A stretch of 30,239 nt of DNA from Lachnospiraceae bacterium UBA3386 (GTDB lineage Bacteria; Bacillota; Clostridia; Lachnospirales; Lachnospiraceae). The position numbers were made by a program, and so were the translations under genes. The notes under the pieces were generated by a model. The model saw only the letters and a program-made list of their open reading frames with translations. It was not told the origin of the DNA and did not search any database. Within the stretch, counting starts at the first letter, position 1. Each line of letters starts with the position of its first letter. The stretch lies in the NCBI GenBank assembly GCA_002358875.1, contig DEPS01000024.1, positions 1 through 30,239 on the forward strand. Direction: 5' to 3'. Positions 15,865 to 23,679 of the stretch are shown here, piece after piece.

Positions 15865-17205
15865 TTATTTCCAGCTGAAAGTCGCAATACCATAGATATA
15901 AAGCGCAAGAACGCAGATGGGGACAAAATACTGGAAGATGGGCTTCATCCACTGCCGGACCTTCATGCCTTCTCCGGTGTTTGCCTCCTTCAGGAAAGCA
16001 TCCCAGCCCCATCCCTTTTTGCTGCAGCAGAAAACGGCGAAGATGAGCGCGCCCAGAGGGAGCAGGTTTGTACTGACGATAAAATCCCAGAAATCAAGCC
16101 ATGCGGATCCTTCCGCAAAAGGCTGGAAGTGCAGGACGCTGTAGCCCAGAGCAGTCGTCAGGGAGAGAAGGAAGATGCCGATACCGCAGAAAAGACTTCC
16201 CCTGGGGCGGCTCCATCCGGTGAGCTCACGCACCATCGCCAGAATATTCTCAAAGACGGCAAGCTCCGTGGAAAAAGCAGCGAACACCATGAACAGGAAG
16301 AACAGCGTCCCCCATACACGGCCGCCTGACATGTTGTTAAAGACCGTTGCCATGGTATTGAACAAAAGGGACGGGCCGGCGTCGACTTCCGTTCCGTAGG
16401 TAAAGCAGGCCGGGAAGATGATCAGGCCGGAGGTGATGGCGACAAAGGTATCCAGAAGGATAACGTTGACGGACTCGCCCATCAGTGTCCTCTCCTTGCC
16501 GATATAGCTTCCGAAGATGGCCATGGACCCGATGCCGATGCTCAGAGTAAAAAATGCCTGGTTCATCGCACCGACGATCACGGAGCCGTTGATCTTTGAA
16601 AAATCAGGAATAAGGTAAAAAGCGACCCCTTCTCCCGCGCCGGGCAGCATTACGCTGTGAACCGCAAGAATGATCATCAGCACAAGAAGGGCGCTCATCA
16701 TGTACTTTGTCACGCGCTCCAGCCCCCCCTGCAGATGAAAACTCAGAATCAGGAAACCGACCGCGACGGCAATAAACAGATAGACTACATTGACCACAGG
16801 GTTTGTGATCATGGAGACAAATGTCAGATCTGCCGACTTACCGATCAGGAACATGACAAAATAATAGATCATCCATCCGGTGACGACCGTGTAAAACGCC
16901 ATCAGGGCCACATTGCCCAAAAGAGCAAAGTAACCGTGGATATGCCACTTCTGCCCGGGTTTTTCCAGCTTCTGATACATTTTCACCGGGCTGGCCTGGG
17001 CGGCTCTGCCGATGGCAAATTCCATAATCATCGAAGGCAGGCCCAAAAGCAGCAGGCACAGCACATAGACCAGCACAAATCCGCCTCCTCCGAACTGACC
17101 GGTCATCCATGGAAATTTCCACACATTCCCGCATCCGATCGCACAGCCTGCGCTGAGCAGAATAAAGCTCAGCCTGCTTCCAAGTCTTTCTCTTTCCGTG
17201 TCCAT
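15865..17205 (-). CDS. Neurotransmitter:sodium symporter (NSS/SNF) family transporter
   Basis: A 446-residue polytopic membrane protein with about 11 hydrophobic helices, matching the bacterial NSS (LeuT/MhsT/TnaT) family: the first helix SAGCAIGCGNVWKFPWMTGQFGGGGFVLVY carries the unwound ligand/Na+-binding GNVWKFP motif. It probably imports an amino acid with Na+. The length fits the shorter 11-helix bacterial members. ATG start with GGGAGAG five bases upstream, and a strong promoter 106-141 bases before it. Substrate cannot be deduced; a Trp, Tyr or branched-chain amino acid are family precedents. Confidence 0.93.
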   Translation of the reverse strand: MDTERERLGSRLSFILLSAGCAIGCGNVWKFPWMTGQFGGGGFVLVYVLCLLLLGLPSMIMEFAIGRAAQASPVKMYQKLEKPGQKWHIHGYFALLGNVALMAFYTVVTGWMIYYFVMFLIGKSADLTFVSMITNPVVNVVYLFIAVAVGFLILSFHLQGGLERVTKYMMSALLVLMIILAVHSVMLPGAGEGVAFYLIPDFSKINGSVIVGAMNQAFFTLSIGIGSMAIFGSYIGKERTLMGESVNVILLDTFVAITSGLIIFPACFTYGTEVDAGPSLLFNTMATVFNNMSGGRVWGTLFFLFMVFAAFSTELAVFENILAMVRELTGWSRPRGSLFCGIGIFLLSLTTALGYSVLHFQPFAEGSAWLDFWDFIVSTNLLPLGALIFAVFCCSKKGWGWDAFLKEANTGEGMKVRQWMKPIFQYFVPICVLALYIYGIATFSWK

Positions 17206-17317
17206 AATAACTCTCCCTTTTATCCCTTTTGAAAAACGCCTCAGGGAATCGAATCAAAAACATGCTGCTGTTACATACAAACACCTTCTAAAGGATACGA
17301 AGGGTACGAACTGAAAC

Positions 17318-17346
17318 AGTATAACACCAGTAAATATTTATTTCAA
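17318..17346 (-). promoter_or_regulatory. Promoter of the NSS transporter gene
   Basis: Minus strand: TTGAAA (17341-17346), 17 bases, TATACT (17318-17323), with TGT before it giving an extended -10. Transcription would start near 17311, about 105 bases before the ATG. Confidence 0.65.
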
Positions 17347-17374
17347 TGAGGCCATTATCTCCCTTTATCATTTC

Positions 17375-17403
17375 TTGTTCTGCTCAACAAAAAATAGTAA
17401 ACT
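17375..17403 (+). promoter_or_regulatory. Candidate promoter of the PF06541 gene
   Basis: Plus strand: TTGTTC (17375-17380), 17 bases, TAAACT (17398-17403). Expected start of transcription near 17410, ~57 bases before the ATG. It is back-to-back with the NSS promoter, 28 bases apart. Confidence 0.45.
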
Positions 17404-17466
17404 GTAAAAAGCAGAAACCTCTTAAAACAATCGCCCTGTATCTAAACCTTCCGGAGACCCTCTTCC

Positions 17467-18036
17467 ATGAAAAAAAGCAATCACTTATCCCCAAAAACTG
17501 AAGGTCAGGCCGGCAAGGGCAGCTTTTTCTGCTGCCTGGCCATCCTGTTCGTCACCTCCGGCATTGCCGGCTGGATCTATGAGATGCTCTTTTACCGCAT
17601 TAATGACGGGATGTTCATCCGCCGCGGCCAGGGGATCGGCCCCTGGCTTCCGATCTATGCCTTCGGATCTCTGTTCATTTTCCTGATTGCCGACAGACTG
17701 CGCGCTTCAAAGCTGAAGGTATTCCTTGCAGGCGCCCTGATCAGCGGCACAGTTGAGTTCTTGACCGGATGGTTCCTGTTCCACATGTTCGGAGGACTCC
17801 GCCTGTGGGATTACAACACGGAAATCTGGAACTGGGGTAATGTCGGGGGCTATATCTGCCTGCGCTCCATCCTGCTCTTCGCCCTGGCCGGCCTGGCGAT
17901 CGTATACCTGGTCTTCCCTGTCATCAGGCTTCTCTCCCAAAAGCTTCCGCGACGCATATTCTTCTCTCTTAGCCTGATCCCCTTTTTCCTGTTTATGGCA
18001 GATATCCTTGGCGGATACATCCTGAAGCTGTGGTGA
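17467..18036 (+). CDS. Putative ABC-transporter permease-like membrane protein (PF06541)
   Basis: A 189-residue integral membrane protein with about five hydrophobic helices. IAGWIYEMLFYRI, GQGIGPWLPIYAFGSL and the later FLTGWFLFHMFGGLRLWDY are the conserved signature of the PF06541 (CmpB-like, DUF1113) family, which is common in Firmicutes. The family name implies an ABC permease, but no ATPase gene is adjacent and the function is not established. ATG with GGAG ten bases upstream. It is divergent from the NSS gene, convergent with the tocopherol-cyclase-like gene, and ends at a shared terminator. Confidence 0.85.
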   Translation: MKKSNHLSPKTEGQAGKGSFFCCLAILFVTSGIAGWIYEMLFYRINDGMFIRRGQGIGPWLPIYAFGSLFIFLIADRLRASKLKVFLAGALISGTVEFLTGWFLFHMFGGLRLWDYNTEIWNWGNVGGYICLRSILLFALAGLAIVYLVFPVIRLLSQKLPRRIFFSLSLIPFFLFMADILGGYILKLW

Positions 18037-18052
18037 GCTGTCGGTTTTAGAC

Positions 18053-18086
18053 AAAAACAGTGCCGGGCATATTTTCCCCGGCACTG
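18053..18086. terminator. Intrinsic terminator between convergent genes
   Basis: CAGTGCCGGG (18058-18067) and CCCGGCACTG (18077-18086) form a perfect 10-bp stem. On the minus strand T5 follows directly (A18053-18057), ending the tocopherol-cyclase-like gene. On the plus strand only CCTTT follows, so it is a weaker end for the PF06541 gene. Confidence 0.8.
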
Positions 18087-18101
18087 CCTTTAACCATACG
18101 A

Positions 18102-18125
18102 CTGGATTGTTGTTGTGCAATCCAG
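18102..18125 (-). other. Perfect hairpin in the 3' untranslated region
   Basis: CTGGATTG and CAATCCAG are perfect 8-base arms around an 8-base loop, ~57 bases after the stop of the minus-strand gene and before the terminator. No T tract. It may be a protein-binding palindrome or a transcript-stabilising hairpin. Confidence 0.35.
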
Positions 18126-18181
18126 CTGCCTCCCCGCGCTCGCAATACCCGCGCTCCTCCCGGCCGGGACGTCACGAATTG

Positions 18182-19312
18182 TCAGCAGTATTCCCCGAAT
18201 TCACAGCCTATGTGAGTGGCTTCGATCTCATCCACCAGCATGAGGGCGCCATTCCTTTTGTCATACAGCTTTACAGTTCCCCATCCGTTTCCGCCGTTCC
18301 ACAGGCGGTTGTGCTTTTTGGAGCCGTCCGGCGCTTCATAATTTACGAACAGCATGTCTTTCTTTTTACAAAAGACCTCCGTTTCCATCACCGCAGAAAT
18401 GTTCTCCTGACGGACGTGCCAGTGGACAAGCTCATCCTCTTCCTCAAAGAAAAACTCCGTCTTTACCTTGAGCCAGAAGTGGGAGAAATTGAAATCATAT
18501 TCCTTTCCTTCATAATAAAAGACACCCAGCAGCCGGCGGTCCAGTGGCACAAAATAGATCTTTGGCCTGCCTCCGCCGATATCGAAAGCACTGTTTTTGA
18601 GCTTTTTCCCTGTCATTTTGCTTCTCAGGCAGTTGGAGGAAAGCCACACCCATGGGCTTGTGAAATCCCTGCCCCAGTTCTTGTCGGAATAGCCATAGCA
18701 TTTTCCCGGCCTTACAATATATTCCCTCCCGTTGCAGGTGATCCTGCCCCTAAAAGCCGTCTTCATCCCTTCGGCGTGCCAGTACATGGCAAAGGCTTCT
18801 ATCCTTCGCAGGAGCTTTCCGGCGCCGTAGCCTACGTTGAAGGCAATCTGTTTATCAAGGGCCAGGTCCCAGCTGAGCTCTCCGGGATCACACATCCATT
18901 CCGGGTGGGCTGCGGCCTCTTCTTCGCTGATCGAGATGGTCCCCTTCAGCCTTTTCTCAGAGGCAAGGCAGTCCTCTGCCAGGATCCTGTAGGGTGCCTT
19001 TCCCCGGATCTTCACATCTTTCAGGGAAAAAAAACGGTGGAGCTGGAAATGTTCCTCCCCCCAGCAGCCTGCCTTGACCATCAGATAGGAGGGCCGCCTT
19101 TTCGCCGCCTTATTCTCCGGAAGCTGTCCCAGCACGGGCTCTTCCCCAGCCAGGGCAGGATTGCAGATGAAAAATTCGATAAAAAACGGCCTGTCCTCAC
19201 CGGTCCTGACGTCCTGCGCAGTGAAAGAATGCCACCACCAGTCATAGCCCCGGCGGGCCAGTGTCCCCTGCAGCATGAATTCGTCCCTTGTTATATCATG
19301 GCGATTGAACAT
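18182..19312 (-). CDS. Tocopherol cyclase-family (lipocalin-like β-barrel) protein
   Basis: A 376-residue soluble protein with no signal peptide or TM helix. It is rich in β-strand-like segments with many Trp and Tyr. The stretch YGYSDKNWGRDFTSPWVWLS matches the conserved KNWG-x2-F-x3-W-W-x3-N signature of plant and cyanobacterial tocopherol cyclase (VTE1, PF14249), and DWWWHSF and ELVHWHVRQ resemble its paired barrel repeats. The family closes a chromanol ring on a prenylated quinol; many bacterial members have no assigned reaction. It starts 42 bases after the FlK-like gene, on the same strand, ~2.5-4.3 kb downstream of the prenyltransferase and methyltransferase genes. Assignment rests on motif memory; hydratase-like CrtC/AttH barrels are the alternative. 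Confidence 0.7.
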   Translation of the reverse strand: MFNRHDITRDEFMLQGTLARRGYDWWWHSFTAQDVRTGEDRPFFIEFFICNPALAGEEPVLGQLPENKAAKRRPSYLMVKAGCWGEEHFQLHRFFSLKDVKIRGKAPYRILAEDCLASEKRLKGTISISEEEAAAHPEWMCDPGELSWDLALDKQIAFNVGYGAGKLLRRIEAFAMYWHAEGMKTAFRGRITCNGREYIVRPGKCYGYSDKNWGRDFTSPWVWLSSNCLRSKMTGKKLKNSAFDIGGGRPKIYFVPLDRRLLGVFYYEGKEYDFNFSHFWLKVKTEFFFEEEDELVHWHVRQENISAVMETEVFCKKKDMLFVNYEAPDGSKKHNRLWNGGNGWGTVKLYDKRNGALMLVDEIEATHIGCEFGEYC

Positions 19313-19354
19313 TTTCCTTTATCCTCCATCTTCGGGATATTTTCCTATTTCACC

Positions 19355-19741
19355 TCACGCCCGCTTGGACTGAGCCCTGGCGAGAAACTTCTCATTTTCC
19401 ACAATAAATCTCTCGTGGATGCCGCGGCCGATCAGGCCGGCTTCGTCCCTGATCTGCACACGAAAGGTGAGCTTTCTCCGGTCAATGGCTGTCAGCTCCG
19501 TCTCGCAGAAAACCTTCATTCCCAAAGGAGTGGCTGAGAGGTGGTCGATCTCCAGTCTCGTTCCGACGGTTCCCTGTCCGGCCCCGAGCTCACCGGCGAC
19601 GCTCCTCCATGCTGTCTCTTCTGCGAGAGCGATCATAGCCGGCGTCGCGAAGACCTCCAGCTGGCCGCTCCCCATCGTCCTGGCGGTCACCTCTTCGGTG
19701 ACGGTGATCTCTCTGTTTCCCTTGATGCCTGTTTCTAACAT
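19355..19741 (-). CDS. FlK-like hotdog thioesterase family protein
   Basis: A 128-residue single hotdog-fold protein. The motif around GSGQLEVFATPAMIALAEETAW is characteristic of the fluoroacetyl-CoA thioesterase (FlK) family, followed by VGTRLEIDHLSATPLGMKV and a β-rich C-terminus ending in GRGIHERFIV. Members hydrolyse acyl-CoA thioesters; the substrate here is unknown and fluoroacetyl-CoA is not implied. ATG with GGAGGG five bases upstream. It lies after the terminator of the fix genes and shortly before the tocopherol-cyclase-like gene, with no clear promoter, so read-through may drive it. Confidence 0.85.
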   Translation of the reverse strand: MLETGIKGNREITVTEEVTARTMGSGQLEVFATPAMIALAEETAWRSVAGELGAGQGTVGTRLEIDHLSATPLGMKVFCETELTAIDRRKLTFRVQIRDEAGLIGRGIHERFIVENEKFLARAQSKRA

Positions 19742-19786
19742 TATTACCCTCCATTTACCGGAATCTGTTTTTCATATCGATGAAAC

Positions 19787-19839
19787 AAAAATGCCGGCAG
19801 CCGCCTGTAAGAAGATCTATTGCGACTGTCGGCATTTTT
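19787..19839 (-). terminator. Intrinsic terminator of the lut-men-fix run
   Basis: AAAAATGCCGgCAG (19787-19800) pairs with CTGtCGGCATTTTT (19826-19839), with one mismatch. On the minus strand the second arm ends in T5, so it ends transcription arriving from fixX; the A/T flanks also permit plus-strand action. Confidence 0.8.
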
Positions 19840-19857
19840 CTGACTGTAATATCTTCG

Positions 19858-19899
19858 ACCTGTAGGCTGCAAGCGCAAAAGCGCTCAAACCGTACAGGT
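19858..19899 (-). other. Nested inverted repeat after fixX
   Basis: ACCTGTA/TACAGGT arms (19858-19864, 19893-19899) enclose AGCGC-AAAA-GCGCT (about 19870-19883). It lies ~57 bases past the fixX stop and before the terminator. Likely an RNA structure that protects the transcript end or aids termination. Confidence 0.4.
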
Positions 19900-19955
19900 A
19901 GAATATCTTAAGGCGTTAAAAACGATCCGGCTTTAAAAACACCGGAAAGCCGCGC

Positions 19956-20240
19956 TCAGCCCTGACGGAACTGTACGCCGGCACCGCCCATGGGATGATC
20001 CCAGCTCTTGACGACCTTGTCGATCGAGAGGACGCGGCAGGTCCCGCACTCAAGACATCCTTCGTGGCTGAAGGTGACCTTTCCATTTTCATAGTGGTAC
20101 AGGGCCGCAGGGCAGGCGAGCAGCACCTTGCGGATCTCTTCCATGTTATCGTAGTCCTCATTGATGGTAATATGAGGATTGTATTCGTCTGTATGGAACT
20201 GATCAAGGCCCAGTTTATCATCAACACTCATTTTTGCCAT
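19956..20240 (-). CDS. fixX: FixX-like ferredoxin
   Basis: A 94-residue ferredoxin-like partner of the ETF:quinone oxidoreductase. The cysteines CLECGTCR and an earlier CPA (ACPAALY) give the usual FixX pattern of one reduced-size [4Fe-4S] binding set. The N-terminal stretch DQFHTDEYNPHI and DYDNMEEIRKVLLACP match the family. ATG with GGAGGT nine bases upstream. It starts 39 bases after fixC and is the last gene of the run. No fixA or fixB (ETF subunits) gene is present in the window. Confidence 0.92.
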   Translation of the reverse strand: MAKMSVDDKLGLDQFHTDEYNPHITINEDYDNMEEIRKVLLACPAALYHYENGKVTFSHEGCLECGTCRVLSIDKVVKSWDHPMGGAGVQFRQG

Positions 20241-20279
20241 AATCTTTTTACCTCCAATAGCATGACAGATCCTGATGCT

Positions 20280-21575
20280 TTACATCGCGTCCATGATGTC
20301 TCCGACCAGGCTTGTAAGCTGCGCGACGCTTAAGTGCGACGCGGCAGAATTGATCACGTACATGATGAAGTCCATGCTGGGCTTTCCGCTCACGGTAAAA
20401 AGCTTCGTGCAGATATCATCCGCCATCTCGGGAAGATCCTTGAAGACCTCCCTGCGGGAGAGGATGGTCGGGAATCCCTTGAGGGCCTTCATATCCTTCA
20501 TGATGAAACTTTCCTCGAGGGCATCCACATAGGAGGACAGGGATTCTTTGCTGAAATCACCTGCTTCCCTGGCGCGGATGACAGCCTCTGCCGCAAGTCG
20601 CCCGGACTCCACTGCAAAATCCATGCCGCGGACGGTAAATCCGAGGTTGACCACGAAGCCGGCCGCGTCACCTGTTACCAGGACGCCGTCCCGGGCGAGT
20701 TCAGGGATCATGTGGACGCCTGCCTCGGGAACGAGATGCGCACTGTACTCGATGGTCTCTCCGCCCTCGATATAAGGCTTGATGGCGGGATGCTCTTTAT
20801 AGCGGTCCAGAAGATCCGGAACGGAGACATCCGTGTAGCCGATGTCCGCCAGTGTCGCGACGACACCGATGGAGACCGTATCTTTATTGGTATACAGAAG
20901 GCCGCCGCCAAAGGCACCGCAGGTGGCATCGCCTGCCGAAAGCCAGGCCACGCCCTCGTCTCCCCGGACGCCGAAACGCTGGTTGATCGTCTCCTCACCC
21001 AGCTTTATGACCTCCTTTACGCCGACCGCGACCTCGTGGGGCGTCAGCTCTTTTTTCATCCCGAGGCGCTGCGCGAGAAGGGAGTTGACACCGTCCGCGA
21101 TGATGACGACGTCCGAATACATGATCTCGCCGCCGGCATCAATGCCGACCACCTTTCCGTCCTCGACGACGCAGCTGTCCACGCGGATGCCCGGGACCAG
21201 CATGACGCCCGCCTCCTCGCATTTTTCCGCCAGCCAGGCATCAAATTTGGAATGAAGGATCGTATAGGACGCGCTCTCGGGATCCGCGCTCAGGTTCTGG
21301 GAGGTAAATCCGATGTCCAGTGAGCTCTTGGGCGTCATCAGGGAAATTTTCTCCTTGGTCACGCGGCGCTCGATGGGAGCCTCGGCGGCAAAACCGGGGA
21401 ATACCTTCTCCATGCTGTGAGCGTAAAGGCGTCCGCCGGTCATATTTTTGGAGCCGCAGAAATCGCCGCGGTCCGCCAGGAGGACTTCCATCCCGGCATT
21501 GGCCAGAATATAAGCTGCCGTAGCGCCTGCCAGTCCGCCTCCTACGATTATGGCGTCAAATTTTTCTTCGCTCAT
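20280..21575 (-). CDS. fixC: FixC-like electron-transfer flavoprotein:quinone oxidoreductase
   Basis: A 431-residue FAD protein. The N-terminal dinucleotide loop IIVGGGLAGATAAYILA, the DRGDFCGSKNMTGG stretch and the later GDAAGFVVNLGFTVRGMDFA FAD-binding motif are those of FixC/YdiS and ETF-QO. In the family, electrons from an ETF (FixAB) pass through FixC and FixX to a membrane quinone, sometimes by flavin-based electron bifurcation. It is followed 39 bases later by fixX and lies downstream of menaquinone genes. ATG with GGAGA close upstream; the leader carries a 30-base hairpin (21625-21654). Confidence 0.93.
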   Translation of the reverse strand: MSEEKFDAIIVGGGLAGATAAYILANAGMEVLLADRGDFCGSKNMTGGRLYAHSMEKVFPGFAAEAPIERRVTKEKISLMTPKSSLDIGFTSQNLSADPESASYTILHSKFDAWLAEKCEEAGVMLVPGIRVDSCVVEDGKVVGIDAGGEIMYSDVVIIADGVNSLLAQRLGMKKELTPHEVAVGVKEVIKLGEETINQRFGVRGDEGVAWLSAGDATCGAFGGGLLYTNKDTVSIGVVATLADIGYTDVSVPDLLDRYKEHPAIKPYIEGGETIEYSAHLVPEAGVHMIPELARDGVLVTGDAAGFVVNLGFTVRGMDFAVESGRLAAEAVIRAREAGDFSKESLSSYVDALEESFIMKDMKALKGFPTILSRREVFKDLPEMADDICTKLFTVSGKPSMDFIMYVINSAASHLSVAQLTSLVGDIMDAM

Positions 21576-21624
21576 TCTTTTTCTCCATTCTGTCTGAAAT
21601 TACAGGCTTATATACTCCTTGTTC

Positions 21625-21654
21625 GCAGGAACCGCAAGTTTTGCGGGCTCCTGC
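21625..21654 (-). other. Long hairpin in the fixC leader
   Basis: On the minus strand GCAGGA-GC-CCGCAA-AAC-TTGCGG-T-TCCTGC folds into a near-perfect stem with 6+6 pairs. It lies 50 bases before the fixC start. No T tract follows, so it is more likely a processing/stability element or a protein site than a terminator. Confidence 0.5.
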
Positions 21655-21808
21655 CGCGGTCCGAACCGTTTTTTTATGTTCCCGTTCTGCAAATTTTCCC
21701 GTTTTACAGGGTTTTTGCTGTTTTTTCGGAAACTATTTCCTCTTTATCTGCAAAAGCCGTAATATCTCGGTTCTTTCTGCAGTCCGTCCCAACCGCTTTT
21801 AGATGTTG

Positions 21809-22519
21809 TCATCCGGGTGCGGGCTTTACGCCCTCGACCAGCACGCAGGCGCCCAGCATCCTGCTGCGGCTCTGCACCTTTTCAAAACCGGTCCTGGCAA
21901 AAAGCTTCATGATCTTTCTGCGCCCGGGAAACACCTGGGTGGATTCATAGAGCCATTCATATTGTTTCCTGTATCTGCGGCCTCCGCCAAGTATCGGCAT
22001 CAGGCAGCGGAAATAGATCCTGTAGGCCGGCCTGATAAGGGGCAGCCCGGGCACGAACGAATCCAGGCAGAACACACACGCCCCCGGCCTGGCGACCCTG
22101 TACATCTCCTCCAGAACACGTCCATAATCCGCCGTGTTGCGAAGTCCGAAGGAAATGCAGACCGCAGAAAACATATTATCGGGAAAAGGAAGATTCATGG
22201 CATCCCCCTGCAGCCAGCAGAGATTATTGAGACCGATCCCCTTCTTCTTAGCCTCCCGCAGCATGGCGGGTGAAAAATCAAGTCCGGTGACCTCTAAATC
22301 GGGTCTTTTCCGTGCCAGCGCCGAGGCAATGTCTCCGGTGCCGCAGCAGATGTCCAGCACTCTGGCGCCGGGCTCCGCCGCCCTCAGCACCCGTCTGATC
22401 AAAAGCGCCTTCCAGCGCTTTTCCATTCCCAGACTGATCCGGGTATTGGCACTGTCATAGCGGGGCGCAATGGCCTCGAACACACTAAAGACGTGTTCTT
22501 TCTTTTCCCGTTTATCCAT
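21809..22519 (-). CDS. ubiE: Demethylmenaquinone methyltransferase (UbiE/MenG)
   Basis: A 236-residue SAM-dependent methyltransferase. VFEAIAPRYD at the start, the SAM motif VLDICCGTGDIA, TGLDFSPAM, GDAMNLPFPDN, SFGLRN and the C-terminal stretch KMLAR-like region and ACVLVEGVKPA follow the UbiE/MenG pattern. It would add the ring methyl of menaquinone to demethylmenaquinone. The ATG at 22519 is used; a TTG two codons earlier is also open, and neither has a good ribosome site, so expression may rely on coupling. It starts ~98 bases after the menA-type gene, and the intergenic space shows no terminator. Confidence 0.93.
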   Translation of the reverse strand: MDKREKKEHVFSVFEAIAPRYDSANTRISLGMEKRWKALLIRRVLRAAEPGARVLDICCGTGDIASALARKRPDLEVTGLDFSPAMLREAKKKGIGLNNLCWLQGDAMNLPFPDNMFSAVCISFGLRNTADYGRVLEEMYRVARPGACVFCLDSFVPGLPLIRPAYRIYFRCLMPILGGGRRYRKQYEWLYESTQVFPGRRKIMKLFARTGFEKVQSRSRMLGACVLVEGVKPAPG

Positions 22520-22617
22520 TGTCAAAATATCATTACTGTAAAGTCACTGTTCAGTTACCCGGCCGTCCCTGTACAGCCGCCTGACCGTCTTTGTGCTGAT
22601 CTATATACATAGTTTTC

Positions 22618-23586
22618 TCAGTTCCTGATATGCAGGAGCCAGGCTGCGGCATAGGAAAGAGCGAGGAAGCCGTTGCCGATCAGGTTGGCGGCGGCAGCGC
22701 TCTTCATCTGCCGGATCCGGTCTTCGGGGGCGAGCCTCGACCGGATAAGAAAACCGAAGGGCTTCAGTCCCAGAACTGCCGCAGGCAGGATTCCGGACAG
22801 AGCGATCCATCCCAGATCCATCAGCGGCTGAACACACAAAAGCGCGATCCAGGCTCCCAGCATCACACGGTACAGCCTAAGGGCCCGCTCCCGCCCGAGA
22901 ATGACCGGGAGAGTGACTCTTCCTGCGCGGATATCCTTTTCTATGTCGCTGCCGTTGTTGCTTAGCATGATCAGGGCGATTCCAAGGATCAGGGGCAGGC
23001 ACCTGGGCAGGACCTCCCAGTGGAAGGTTCCGTCCGCGGCCGCCGCGGTCCCCAGAGGGATCAGGCCTCCCATGACAAAGCCGGAAACCGCTTCGCCTAC
23101 GGGAAGGGACGACACCGGCAGAGGGCCCATGCTGTAGGCAGCTACCGTAAGTCCTCCGATCAGACCGACCAGGATCGGCGCAGGACCGGAGTTCCAGGAA
23201 GCCGCCACGCCGCATGCAGCGGCACAGGCAAGATATCCGATTCCCAGCCACAGAGCATGGCGGGGATCAATGCGCTGATAGACCAGCACCGCGTCGCTTT
23301 CCTCCACGTTATCCTCTTTACTGTCCGCCCCGCTGACATAATCCGCATAATCGTTGAGTGTATTGACTGCGGACTGGGACAGCACGCAGGCTGCCGTCAG
23401 AAGAAGGCACTGGGCAGGCGTAAGATGAATCCCCCTCTGCAGGCACCAGAAGATGCCGAACAGCGCCGGGCAGACGGCTGCGGGCCAGGTATGAACCGCC
23501 GCAAGACGAAAGGCAGCCGCCGCGGTGAGCGGCCGGTATGGCAGGCCTTGTGAGGCTTCTGTATCTATCTTGGCATTCGTATTCAT
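22618..23586 (-). CDS. menA: UbiA-family prenyltransferase (MenA-like)
   Basis: A 322-residue integral membrane protein with about nine hydrophobic helices. The two Asp-rich sites of the family are present: NTLNDYADY in the second helix region and NNGSDIEKDIRAGR near the middle, which hold Mg2+ and the prenyl diphosphate. YSMGPLPVSS is another typical stretch. It would attach a prenyl chain to 1,4-dihydroxy-2-naphthoate (MenA); the neighbouring ubiE supports this. Length is near normal. No clear ribosome site before the ATG. It lies 93 bases after lutBA. Confidence 0.88.
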   Translation of the reverse strand: MNTNAKIDTEASQGLPYRPLTAAAAFRLAAVHTWPAAVCPALFGIFWCLQRGIHLTPAQCLLLTAACVLSQSAVNTLNDYADYVSGADSKEDNVEESDAVLVYQRIDPRHALWLGIGYLACAAACGVAASWNSGPAPILVGLIGGLTVAAYSMGPLPVSSLPVGEAVSGFVMGGLIPLGTAAAADGTFHWEVLPRCLPLILGIALIMLSNNGSDIEKDIRAGRVTLPVILGRERALRLYRVMLGAWIALLCVQPLMDLGWIALSGILPAAVLGLKPFGFLIRSRLAPEDRIRQMKSAAAANLIGNGFLALSYAAAWLLHIRN

Positions 23587-23679
23587 TCGTTTTCAGATTA
23601 TTGAAATATGCAGGCTTTCTCAAACATCCGCAGCTGCTTTTGCCTTCACGGCATTCTTCGTCAGCCTGCCTGTAATCGT

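Noticed and set aside
17776..18036. Antisense open frames across the PF06541 gene and similar long antisense frames over most genes
   Set aside because: They are shadows of real genes in high-GC coding sequence: no ribosome sites, no family motifs, and composition typical of reverse-frame reading.
18107..19537. A 476-codon plus-strand frame opposite the tocopherol-cyclase-like and FlK-like genes
   Set aside because: The minus-strand frames carry family motifs and ribosome sites, whereas the plus frame runs across two genes and shows neither.
23609..23668. GCAGGCT/AGCCTGC inverted arms in the lutBA-menA gap, considered as a terminator
   Set aside because: The loop is ~46 bases and there is no T tract, so it is unlikely to end transcription.
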